14,386 nt of DNA from Gp6-AA40 sp050742535. Lineage in GTDB: Bacteria > Acidobacteriota > Vicinamibacteria > Vicinamibacterales > UBA2999. Within the stretch, counting starts at the first letter, position 1. Each line of letters begins with the position of its first letter. The notes under the pieces are model-generated. The model saw only the letters and a program-made list of their open reading frames with translations. It was not told the origin of the DNA and ran no database searches. Where the stretch lies: contig JBOGIQ010000133.1 in assembly GCA_050742535.1 (NCBI GenBank), forward strand, positions 1 through 14,386, given 5' to 3'. The position numbers and the translations under genes are program-made. Of the stretch, positions 1 to 6,270 are shown piece by piece.

Positions 1-876
1 CGCCTCCACCTGACCGAAATCCGGGTTCACGGTCGCGGTCAACGAGAGAGCCGGCGTGATCGCATATTTCAGGTCGACTCCGGCGGAAACGTTCGGATTG
101 AACGTGTCGTGCAAGGGATTGCCGCGCTGTTCCGGCTCCGTCACAGCGGTCGCCACCGTGTACGGCATCAGCTCGAGCCGCTTCGAGGAACCTGACGGCG
201 AGACGCCCTCCAGCTCGCCGAGCTGGGACATCACGCCGTTGACGCTCCGGGCGATCAGCGGCCAGGACGATGTCTCGTTCAGTCGAGGAACGTGACGGAC
301 GACGCCAAAGCCGATCGTGTTCTTCGCACCGTCGCTGAACCGCAGCTGCGAGTACGGAATATGAAACTCGGCGCTCCACCCCGTCGCGGTGCGGCGCACC
401 TCAACGTCCCACACAGCATCCCAGCTGGAATCCTCGTTGTCGTCGTTGAACCAGTAGACGTCGCGCTTCACACCGGCGGCGTTGACGGCAAACTGATAAC
501 CCGTCCGGCGGTCGTGATACGAGTCGATGAAGAGGTGGATCCAGTCGGAGGGCGAGTCTTCGTCGCGTCTGGTCAGATAACCGACGATTTTCGTCGGGTC
601 CGGATCGGTCGCCTGCACGATCACATGCAGCGCCGAGGCGTCGGTCACGACCCGGGCTTCGGTCTGATAGGTAGCCGGCAGACCCTCGCTCGGCTCGCGC
701 TGGATAAATGTCGGGAGCAGTTCGGCTCGCAGCCAATCGGCCTCGGACATCGCCCCCTGGACCACGTGCGCGTGCACCGTCTTCGGCGCCTTCGCGCCGG
801 CGGGTTCAACGGTTTGCGCGTATGCCGCTCCACAAGGGAACAGCGCGGCGGCCAGGCAAACGTAAGAGATTCTCAT
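1..876 (-). CDS. DUF5916 / CBM9-like domain protein, N-terminal 292 residues (cut by window edge)
   Basis: The gene starts at the ATG at 876 and stays open to base 1, so only the N-terminal part is present. Residues 1-20 form a signal peptide ending in an AYA site just before QT. Residues about 40-200 resemble the carbohydrate-binding family 9-like sandwich that opens DUF5916 proteins: a 'EADW..A' segment, then F-Q-REP-EG-PAT, then D-W-H-FIDSYHDRRTGYQF-VN. The segment NPDFGQVEA at the cut end is the typical entry into the DUF5916 region, which in full-length relatives continues into a C-terminal part thought to be an outer-membrane beta-barrel. The precise role is unknown; proteins of this family are often labelled 'hydrolase' without experimental support. 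It lies 72 bp downstream of the M56-DUF3738 gene on the same strand and is probably the third gene of that operon. No clear Shine-Dalgarno sequence precedes the ATG; a strong hairpin (885-906) occupies that place. Confidence 0.88.
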   Translation of the reverse strand, partial: MRISYVCLAAALFPCGAAYAQTVEPAGAKAPKTVHAHVVQGAMSEADWLRAELLPTFIQREPSEGLPATYQTEARVVTDASALHVIVQATDPDPTKIVGYLTRRDEDSPSDWIHLFIDSYHDRRTGYQFAVNAAGVKRDVYWFNDDNEDSSWDAVWDVEVRRTATGWSAEFHIPYSQLRFSDGAKNTIGFGVVRHVPRLNETSSWPLIARSVNGVMSQLGELEGVSPSGSSKRLELMPYTVATAVTEPEQRGNPLHDTFNPNVSAGVDLKYAITPALSLTATVNPDFGQVEA

Positions 877-884
877 CCGAGCAC

Positions 885-906
885 AGGGCCGGCCGCTGCC
901 GGCCCT
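885..906 (-). repeat. GC-rich hairpin between the M56-DUF3738 gene and the DUF5916 gene
   Basis: AGGGCCGGC and GCCGGCCCT form a perfect 9-bp stem around a 4-base loop (CGCT on the plus strand). Read on the minus strand there is no T-run after the stem, so it is not a classical intrinsic terminator for the M56 gene. It ends 8 bases before the DUF5916 start codon, where a ribosome binding site would be expected. It could be a partial terminator, an RNA-stability stem or a translation-limiting structure for the downstream gene. The structure is visible; its function is inference. Confidence 0.55.
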
Positions 907-948
907 TACTTATACGCTCAGACGAGCACCGGCGGTGCACGGCCGGGC

Positions 949-2763
949 TCAATCCGGGATCAGCGCCTCGACGCGATCGATAGCAAGGACCTCTACCGGA
1001 CCGGTCGTTGGTTCGAGCCGCAGACCCAGTTGCTCCTCCAGCGCCGTGAAGATCGACGGGCGGTCCGGGTCGGGCGACGGCGAATTCGGCGGCGACCACT
1101 TCAGCTCGAAATCCCATCCTCCGGTGAGGCCGGTTCGGTCGACGACGATGCGGCTCGTCTGCGACGAGAGGAAGTTGGTGAAGGAGCCGATCGGAAACGC
1201 GCCGGCTCTAAGACCTTCATTGTTTCCCTGGATGCCGCAAATCGGACCCGTTCCCATCGGCGGAGGTGCTGCCTTTGCTGCTTCCTTGAACCGCTGAGCG
1301 CAGAAGTCCGACGTCGGTCGGCGAATCTGCGGTCCCAGTCGGCCGTCGCTCCGTGCCACTACCAGCGCATAGATTGGCATCTCGCGCGTTTCGCGATGCA
1401 TCGCCAGCCGGAATCGATCCTCGAGCAGCGCGCGCAGCATGAGGCTCTCCGGCGCCACGCCACCGAAGGGTGTCGGCGGAATGTCAGTTGCCGCCTTGGC
1501 AACGATGTCGAACCGCTCGGTGCCAATCCAGTCCGGACCGCCAATAAGCTGAAATCCCTGCAGCCCATACGCGAACGTGATTAACGTGCGCAGTGTCTGA
1601 TTGCCGACGGAGAAGTTGCCGCCAGGGCGGCGCTGAATAAAACCGCCGGTCTCTGCTGACTTGTTCGGTTTCACCGACGCGACCTCGAACGCCAGTCGCG
1701 GCGCATCCTGAATCGCCAGCAGCGGCGCGCCATCCTCGCCCAGCGCCTTCAGCCGCGAACCGTCGATCGTGACACCGGCGAACGTGACGACGACGATCGA
1801 CATGACGGCGAACGCGGCAACGCGGCTGCGGAGCCGCGGGGGATTCCGGGGCCGCTCGTCGTCGAGCAGTGCGCGCAAGCGGTCCTCGAGGTGATTGGGC
1901 GCCGCCATCGTGACCGCCAGAGCGGGCGCCACGTCGGACTTCAGCGCGTAGGCGATCTCGAGCAGATGACCGGCGTAGTCGTGAGCCGGCGCGCCGGCCG
2001 ACAGGACGCGATCGTCACAGGCGAGCTCGCGCTCGATGCGCAGCCGGCGCGCGACCCACCAGACGCCGGGATGCGCCCAATAGATCGCCGTCGCTGTCGC
2101 GGCCAGTGTCTGAACGAGGCAGTCTTGTCGCACAACGTGAGCCAGCTCGTGAAGCACGACCGCCCGCCGCCGATCGTCGGACCATTCGTCGGCTTCGGCA
2201 GGAATCAGAATCGATGGGCGCTGTGTTCCGACCGCCATCGGCATTGTGTGGTCGAGACTGCGGCGCACCGTGACGCTGCGGCGAACACCGAGCCGCCGTG
2301 CGCTGTCCGCGACGAGTCCCGTCCATCTGTCGTCAGTCACCACGGCCGCGCGACGAGTCAATCGCGCGATGGACCAGCGCTGCGCCACCAGTCGTACCAG
2401 CAGCACCGCGATCCCGAGCACGTAGACGAACGCCGCCACGCTCAGCCAGGCGACCGGTCGTGCAGATGACGATCCGTCCCCCGGCGGGAGCGTCGCCGCA
2501 TCCGGCAGCAGGTCCGTGGCGAACCGTGCGAGTGGCGCGAGGGGCGCGGTGGCGACCGCCGCCGCAGGCGCCGACACGTCGAGGCGGACCCACCCTGGGA
2601 TGGCGGCGACGAGCACGGGAAGCACCAGCAAGCCGAGGATCGCCAGCGTCCAGAGGAGATGGCGCGTGGCCGCGGACGCACGGCGACCCGCCAGCACGTA
2701 CGCAAGCATCGCAACCGTCAGGACCGCCGTCGCCTTCACGAGAATCGCAATGATGATCGTCAT
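949..2763 (-). CDS. BlaR1-like M56 family metallopeptidase fused to a DUF3738 (TIGR03435) sensor-position domain
   Basis: This 604-residue membrane protein has the BlaR1/MecR1 layout. Membrane segments lie at about 2-26, 34-56, 103-127 and 315-333. The zinc-protease domain sits between the third and fourth, with HELAH at 205-209 and a downstream E-ELACD motif (E246 is the likely third zinc ligand). In BlaR1 the fourth helix leads to an extracytoplasmic penicillin-binding sensor. Here residues about 356-598 are instead a DUF3738 domain (FEVASVKPN start, LRTLITFAYG, W-FD-, DRTGL-G-FD-L). In the family, the M56 domain inactivates a BlaI-type repressor once the outside domain is engaged; the ligand of the DUF3738 domain is unknown. 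The gene starts inside the stop codon of the blaI-like gene (ATGA overlap), so the two are almost certainly co-transcribed and translationally coupled. Family assignment is firm; the signalling role is inferred from BlaR1. Confidence 0.93.
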   Translation of the reverse strand: MTIIIAILVKATAVLTVAMLAYVLAGRRASAATRHLLWTLAILGLLVLPVLVAAIPGWVRLDVSAPAAAVATAPLAPLARFATDLLPDAATLPPGDGSSSARPVAWLSVAAFVYVLGIAVLLVRLVAQRWSIARLTRRAAVVTDDRWTGLVADSARRLGVRRSVTVRRSLDHTMPMAVGTQRPSILIPAEADEWSDDRRRAVVLHELAHVVRQDCLVQTLAATATAIYWAHPGVWWVARRLRIERELACDDRVLSAGAPAHDYAGHLLEIAYALKSDVAPALAVTMAAPNHLEDRLRALLDDERPRNPPRLRSRVAAFAVMSIVVVTFAGVTIDGSRLKALGEDGAPLLAIQDAPRLAFEVASVKPNKSAETGGFIQRRPGGNFSVGNQTLRTLITFAYGLQGFQLIGGPDWIGTERFDIVAKAATDIPPTPFGGVAPESLMLRALLEDRFRLAMHRETREMPIYALVVARSDGRLGPQIRRPTSDFCAQRFKEAAKAAPPPMGTGPICGIQGNNEGLRAGAFPIGSFTNFLSSQTSRIVVDRTGLTGGWDFELKWSPPNSPSPDPDRPSIFTALEEQLGLRLEPTTGPVEVLAIDRVEALIPD

Positions 2764-3152
2764 CGTTCTCGTCCATCTTTACGTGCCTGCTTCAGCAGAG
2801 ACTGCAGACGCTTGTATTCGGCTTCAGACAGCGGTCGCTCGCTGGCATCGAGCAAGGCCGCAATCGCCGAGCTGGAAGAACCCTCGAAGAACGTGCTCAC
2901 CAGCTGCCGGAGCGCGGAGCGGCTCGCCTCCTCCGGTTTGGCGGCCGGGAAATACACATGGCGCGGACCGTCGTACTCGCGCGCCAGGAGGCGGCGCTCA
3001 ATCATGATCTCGAGCAGCTTGCGGACGCTCGACGGGCTCGGCGCGTCGGGCAGCTCCGCACGCAGATCCTCCACCGTCGCGCGGCGGCGGCGGTGCAGGA
3101 TTTCCATGATCTGGCTTTCGCGGCGCGTCAGATGGGTCGGGGCCTTGCGCAT
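2760..3152 (-). CDS. BlaI/MecI/CopY family transcriptional repressor
   Basis: This is a 130-residue protein of the usual BlaI/MecI length. Residues 1-75 are a winged helix-turn-helix domain (LTRRESQIMEIL opening, RATVEDLRAELP, SSVRKLLEIMIERRLL, then the wing with Y and H-YFPA). Residues about 85-125 form the dimerisation part with the characteristic STFFEGSSSSAIAALL region, where the family is cleaved to lift repression. It should bind the two dyads in front of its own gene and silence the operon made of itself, the M56-DUF3738 protein and probably the DUF5916 protein. The start ATG at 3152 follows a leader of about 50 bases; no clear Shine-Dalgarno sequence is visible in front of it. The regulated signal is unknown, and nothing here indicates beta-lactam resistance as such. 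Confidence 0.95.
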   Translation of the reverse strand: MRKAPTHLTRRESQIMEILHRRRRATVEDLRAELPDAPSPSSVRKLLEIMIERRLLAREYDGPRHVYFPAAKPEEASRSALRQLVSTFFEGSSSSAIAALLDASERPLSEAEYKRLQSLLKQARKDGRER

Positions 3153-3188
3153 TGGTGGTTTCGGAATTCTGATTCGTGATTGGGCGTG

Positions 3189-3222
3189 GCGAATTTTTTC
3201 GCGTCTCGCGAATATATTCGCG
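3189..3222 (-). promoter_or_regulatory. Double BlaI-type operator: two GCGAA-N4-TTCGC dyads
   Basis: The first dyad is the perfect 16-base palindrome CGCGAATATATTCGCG at 3207-3222, centred on the -10 box. The second, GCGAATTTTTTCGC at 3189-3202, has the same GCGAA and TTCGC arms and a 4-base centre, and lies just after the predicted transcription start. The two centres are 19 bp apart, close to two helical turns. Tandem dyads in front of blaI genes are known operators for this family; the particular sequence here differs from the TACA/TGTA cores of the staphylococcal bla/mec operators. Assignment to the adjacent BlaI protein is inference from position. Confidence 0.72.
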
Positions 3223-3240
3223 TCAGGCGGTCGATGTCAA
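3211..3240 (-). promoter_or_regulatory. sigma70-type promoter of the blaI-like operon
   Basis: On the minus strand a perfect -35 box TTGACA (3240-3235) is followed by an 18-base spacer and the -10 box TATATT (3216-3211, five of six consensus bases). Transcription would start near 3204, giving a leader of about 50 bases. The -10 box lies inside the palindrome at 3207-3222, so a bound repressor would block RNA polymerase. The -35 box is only 20 bases past the stop codon of the upstream M61 gene and no terminator separates them, so some read-through into this operon is possible. Confidence 0.8.
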
Positions 3241-3259
3241 GAGCCGAGGCGTGCGTCGG

Positions 3260-5086
3260 TTATGAGCGTGGGGGCTGGAGCCAGGCGTCCAGGCGCGAAC
3301 GCTGCGTGGCGTCGGCGTCGGGGGCGACTTCGATCTCCCATGTGTGTGGAGGCTCGCTGACGAGCGTCACCTGCACCCGCTCGAGCTGATCCCGGCGCGC
3401 GATGAGCACGGTGATGCGATCGCCGGGCTCGTAGTCGTCGAGACGCCGCGCGAGCTGGTCCGCCCGCACGCGCCGCTCGTTGATGGCGAGAATCTCATCG
3501 TCCGGCGTGAGGCTGTCCGCCGCTGCGGCGCGCGCTCGACCGGTCCCGGTCACAACGAGCCGGCCGCTGTCGTTGCGGGTCGTCACACCAAGAGACGCAC
3601 GTCCGCTGCCAGCCGCCGCCCGGAACCGAAGTCCGAACGTCTTGAGCGCGTTGCCGTAGTCCAACTCGCCCGTGCCGCTAATCCAGGCGCTCCAGAAGTC
3701 CGCGAGCGATGCGCCGGCAACCTGCTCGGCCACCTGACGGAACTGCTCCGGAGTGAATCCCCGTGCGCCGGAATACCGCGCGTGCGCCGCCCGCATGACG
3801 TCGTCCAGACTCCGTGCGCCGTTGGTCAGCTGCCGGATGCGCGCGTCGAGCAGAAAGCCAAGCACCTGGCCCTTCACGTAGTAGCTGATGCTCACGTTCG
3901 GCGAGTTCTCGTCCGGCCGGTAGTAGCGAATCCAGGCGTCGTAGGAGGCGAGCTCCACGGACTGCAGCAGGCGGCCCGGCGTGCTCTGCAGGTCGGCGAT
4001 CACCGACGAGAGATTGCCGAGAAACTCGCCGCGCGTCAGCACGCCGGCGCGCAGCGCCAGGAGGTCGCCGTAGTAGTCCGTGATGCCCTCGACCACCCAG
4101 AGGCTCCTGGTCAGCGCCTCCTTTTCATAGTCGAAGGGGCCGAGCTCCACGGGCCGCAGCCGCTTGCCATTCCAGGTGTGAAAGATTTCGTGGGTCAGCG
4201 TCGTCAGCCATGTGGTGTAGGCGTTACGGGACTGCGTGGTCGTCCTGCCGGCCAGAAGCACCGTCGAGTTCTTGTGCTCGAGCCCGCCCCCGCGATTGGG
4301 CACGAGGACGTTGAGCACCACGTACTTGTCGTAGGGAAGTGCGCCCCAGAATCGCCGGTGCTCGCGCACGATCGCTTCGAGGTCCTTGACCGCGCGCGCG
4401 GCGTCGAACCCGGACGTGTCGCCCTCGTTCACGAGGTAATGGGGCTTGCCGTCCACCGAAAACTCGTAGACCTGTGGATTGCCGGCCACTATCGGCGAAT
4501 CGACGAGGGTGTCGAAGTCCGGAGCGACATATCGGTGCGCACCGGCAAGGGCGCGGAGTCCGGTCATCGATCCGCGCCACGCCGCAGGCAGGTCGAGCGT
4601 CACTTCGTGCGGGCGGACGACGCCATCGGCGAGGGTCATGAACGTCGGCGCGCCGTTGATCAGGGCGTAGCGCTCCTCGACCCAGTTCGTGCGTACCGAC
4701 ATCTCGTGCGCGTAGAGGCCGTACGCGACCGTCACCGTCGCCGCGCCGCCGGTCGTGATGCGCCACCGGTTCTTATCGGACTTCGCCACCGCCAGCGATC
4801 GTCCCGCGCCCGACGCGGTGACACGTTCGACGTTGCGCTGATACTCACGGACCAGGTAAGAGCCCGGCGTCCACACCGCCATCATCAACTCGATGTCGGG
4901 CTTGCCACCGGTCGGCACTGTGGCCGTCACTTCCATGTAGTGGGTGTGCGGTGCCGGGAACCGAATGGTGTAGCGAATGGGATCCGGCGGGCGGGCGCTG
5001 GACGCGGTCTGCGCGGTCGAGACGGATGGCGCCGCAACGTGGAGAAACAGCAGCGCCAGGACGATCTTCGCAGCCATCTCGCGCAT
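3260..5086 (-). CDS. Secreted M61 family metallopeptidase with C-terminal PDZ domain
   Basis: From the ATG at 5086 the product has 608 residues. An alternative ATG at 5077 is equally possible, and upstream in-frame extension would run into the neighbouring divergent gene and lacks a signal peptide. Residues about 4-25 (AAKIVLALLFLHVAAPSVSTAQ) form a signal peptide. An N-terminal beta domain is followed by the catalytic domain with HEIFH at 299-303, WNGKRLRP just after it, and the third zinc ligand Glu at 333 in the WVVEGITDYYGDL motif. This is the glycyl-aminopeptidase/M61 signature. Residues about 497-575 form a PDZ domain (SLGV.TR start, PDDEILAIN). M61 enzymes cleave N-terminal residues, with a preference for glycine reported for characterised members. 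It should act in the periplasm or outside the cell. A PDZ-less paralogue lies at 6271-7896. The substrate is unknown. Confidence 0.93.
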   Translation of the reverse strand: MREMAAKIVLALLFLHVAAPSVSTAQTASSARPPDPIRYTIRFPAPHTHYMEVTATVPTGGKPDIELMMAVWTPGSYLVREYQRNVERVTASGAGRSLAVAKSDKNRWRITTGGAATVTVAYGLYAHEMSVRTNWVEERYALINGAPTFMTLADGVVRPHEVTLDLPAAWRGSMTGLRALAGAHRYVAPDFDTLVDSPIVAGNPQVYEFSVDGKPHYLVNEGDTSGFDAARAVKDLEAIVREHRRFWGALPYDKYVVLNVLVPNRGGGLEHKNSTVLLAGRTTTQSRNAYTTWLTTLTHEIFHTWNGKRLRPVELGPFDYEKEALTRSLWVVEGITDYYGDLLALRAGVLTRGEFLGNLSSVIADLQSTPGRLLQSVELASYDAWIRYYRPDENSPNVSISYYVKGQVLGFLLDARIRQLTNGARSLDDVMRAAHARYSGARGFTPEQFRQVAEQVAGASLADFWSAWISGTGELDYGNALKTFGLRFRAAAGSGRASLGVTTRNDSGRLVVTGTGRARAAAADSLTPDDEILAINERRVRADQLARRLDDYEPGDRITVLIARRDQLERVQVTLVSEPPHTWEIEVAPDADATQRSRLDAWLQPPRS

Positions 5087-5193
5087 TTTACCCAAACACA
5101 ACAGCGAACCTTGGCTCGCGGCTTGCTGAAATCCGGAGCGAGGGCCTGTCCCGCCGCAGCTTCGGGGGAACGGCCCGCGAGAAGGAGCGTGGA

Positions 5194-5568
5194 ATGGCCA
5201 GGCAAGGCAAGACACGTCCCGCGCGCCGTGAAAGCGCGACGAACGATTCGCTGCTCATGCGATCAGCGGAGTCCCTCGGCCGCATGATCGGATCATTGCA
5301 GCGGCAACTCGACGCGGCGCGGCATTTGACCGACCACGCTGACAGCGAGCAGTTCAGGGGAAACGGTCACGTGCCCGCGCGGCAAAGCGGCGGAACGGCG
5401 AAGACGCAGCGGAAGACGAAATCAGCGGCCACGTCGAAAGCGGGCGGCACGCAGGCCGCCGCCGATCGCAAGTCGAAGCGCGCCGCCAAATCGGCGGCAA
5501 GAAAGACGGGCGTTCGCAACCGCTCGGGGGCCAAGCAGCGAGCCGCGAAGGCGAGCCGCGGCCGGTAA
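5194..5568 (+). CDS. Small histone-H1-like basic protein (Lys/Arg/Ala-rich)
   Basis: This is a 124-residue, very basic protein. The ATG at 5194 has a good Shine-Dalgarno (GAAGGAG, 6 bases upstream), which decides against the longer in-frame reading that would overlap the divergent M61 gene. Residues about 17-45 (SLLMRSAESLGRMIGSLQRQL) look like a short amphipathic helix. The rest is a low-complexity tail of alternating K, R, A, S and T with pairs such as KSKRAAKSAARK, the composition of bacterial histone-H1-like nucleoid proteins and HU tails. Binding to DNA or RNA is likely from charge alone. It stands alone and divergent from the M61 gene, with a spacer of about 100 bases and REP-like hairpins directly after its stop. 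No recognised domain can be named, so the function remains inference. Confidence 0.75.
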   Translation: MARQGKTRPARRESATNDSLLMRSAESLGRMIGSLQRQLDAARHLTDHADSEQFRGNGHVPARQSGGTAKTQRKTKSAATSKAGGTQAAADRKSKRAAKSAARKTGVRNRSGAKQRAAKASRGR

Positions 5569-5569
5569 C

Positions 5570-5588
5570 GTCCGCCCTCGGCGCGGAC
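5570..5588. repeat. Degenerate REP-like hairpin GTCCGC...GCGGAC
   Basis: The arms GTCCGC and GCGGAC form a 6-bp stem around CCTCGGC. It starts two bases after the stop codon of the H1-like gene and is followed 14 bases later by a second, better copy (5603-5620). With T-runs absent it is not a typical intrinsic terminator, but it lies between two convergent genes where such a stem could protect or end both transcripts. Confidence 0.55.
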
Positions 5589-5595
5589 CCGGATG

Positions 5596-5621
5596 TCGTA
5601 GTGTCCGCCCTCAGGCGGACC
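5596..5621. repeat. REP-like palindromic repeat, intergenic copy
   Basis: The core GTCCGCC-CTCA-GGCGGAC (5603-5620) is a perfect 7-bp stem with a 4-base loop, preceded by TCGTAGT. The 26 bases from 5596 match 22 of 26 bases at 10682-10707 inside the glycosyltransferase gene, so this is a dispersed element rather than a chance stem. Related stems lie at 5570-5588 and 6239-6255. Their identity as a genome-wide family is inferred from experience with acidobacterial genomes and cannot be verified here. Confidence 0.65.
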
Positions 5622-5630
5622 AGGAACGAT

Positions 5631-6230
5631 TCAGAAGAGCAGCGCGATCGCGGCGCACGCCAGTCCCGCGATCAAGAGCCACAACGCGGCTGTCCCCTGA
5701 CGGCCCGCTTCGACGGGCGCCGAGTTACCGGGCACCGACGCGCTGACCTGTCCCTGCGCCATGAACGCCGTTCCGAGGGCGGCAAGCAGCAACAGCCAGG
5801 CGAACGCGCTCACACCCCTCGAGACCGCCGACGCCGTGTCGAGCCGCACCACCATCGTCGCCACCGAGGCGATCCAGCCGCCGAGCGCAGTACCGGCAAT
5901 CAGCCGCAGCCGCGCAACTTCCCTGTCGGCGGCCTGGCGGCGAAGTTCAGCGCGCAGCGCTTCCTCGGCCCGGCGCCGCTGCTCGTCGAGCTGCGCACGC
6001 TCCAACTCCAGGCGCGCGTGATCGCGGTCGAAGGCCTCCTTGAGAGCCGCGACGACCACACCCGTCAGGCGCGCTTCGATCTGCCCGGTCAACGCCGCCG
6101 GCGGAGTACTGGTGCCGGCAAGAGCCGTCTCGTTCGGGGGCGCGGGCGCGTCCGGCGCTTTGAAGCGCCTCGCGACTTCGCGCAGCACGACGATCGTGTC
6201 GAATGCCTTGAGCAGGCCGGCAAAGTTCAT
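5631..6230 (-). CDS. Unrecognised coiled-coil membrane protein with three C-terminal helices
   Basis: This 199-residue protein belongs to no family I recognise. Residues 1-24 are a possible amphipathic helix (LLKAFDTIVVLREVARRFK), residues 25-45 a Pro/Ala-rich linker, and residues about 50-107 a long charged helix with heptad character and many E, R, A and L residues, probably a coiled coil. Three hydrophobic segments follow at about 108-128, 138-158 and 179-199, the last ending at the C-terminus. The layout suggests a cytoplasmic coiled coil anchored by a small membrane bundle. The gene follows the second M61 gene on the same strand after 40 bases that contain a REP-like hairpin, so co-transcription is plausible. 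No clear Shine-Dalgarno precedes the ATG at 6230; the bases ACCATGA are duplicated there, giving a second out-of-frame ATG at 6237. Absence of frame-disrupting stops and the clear membrane pattern support a real gene. Confidence 0.78.
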   Translation of the reverse strand: MNFAGLLKAFDTIVVLREVARRFKAPDAPAPPNETALAGTSTPPAALTGQIEARLTGVVVAALKEAFDRDHARLELERAQLDEQRRRAEEALRAELRRQAADREVARLRLIAGTALGGWIASVATMVVRLDTASAVSRGVSAFAWLLLLAALGTAFMAQGQVSASVPGNSAPVEAGRQGTAALWLLIAGLACAAIALLF

Positions 6231-6238
6231 GGTTCATG

Positions 6239-6255
6239 GTCCGCCAGCGGCGGAC
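6239..6255. repeat. REP-like hairpin GTCCGCC-AGC-GGCGGAC
   Basis: This is a perfect 7-bp stem with a 3-base loop in the 40-base spacer between the second M61 gene and the coiled-coil membrane protein gene. The arms are identical to those at 5603-5620. It ends only 8 bases before the downstream ATG (6230 on the minus strand), so it may interfere with ribosome access or act as a processing stem between the two cistrons. Confidence 0.6.
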
Positions 6256-6270
6256 ACTCTGCGAGGGTTT

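Noticed and set aside
885..906. Intrinsic terminator for the M56-DUF3738 gene
   Set aside because: The stem is strong but, on the minus strand, it is followed by TGTGCTCGG rather than a T-run. It is therefore listed only as a hairpin.
292..1584. Long plus-strand reading frame opposite the DUF5916 and M56-DUF3738 genes
   Set aside because: Its translation is rich in Arg, His and Gly with no domain or membrane pattern, and it lies antisense across two genes with clear families. It is a by-product of high-GC codon bias.
5087..5215. N-terminal extension of the first M61 gene to an ATG at 5215
   Set aside because: The extra 43 residues precede a good signal peptide and overlap the start of the divergent H1-like gene, which has a clear ribosome site.
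3344..5287. 647-residue plus-strand reading frame opposite the first M61 gene
   Set aside because: The minus strand encodes a complete M61 peptidase with signal peptide, zinc site and PDZ domain. The plus-strand product is Arg/His-rich with no recognisable motif, and it would also bury the H1-like gene's ribosome site.
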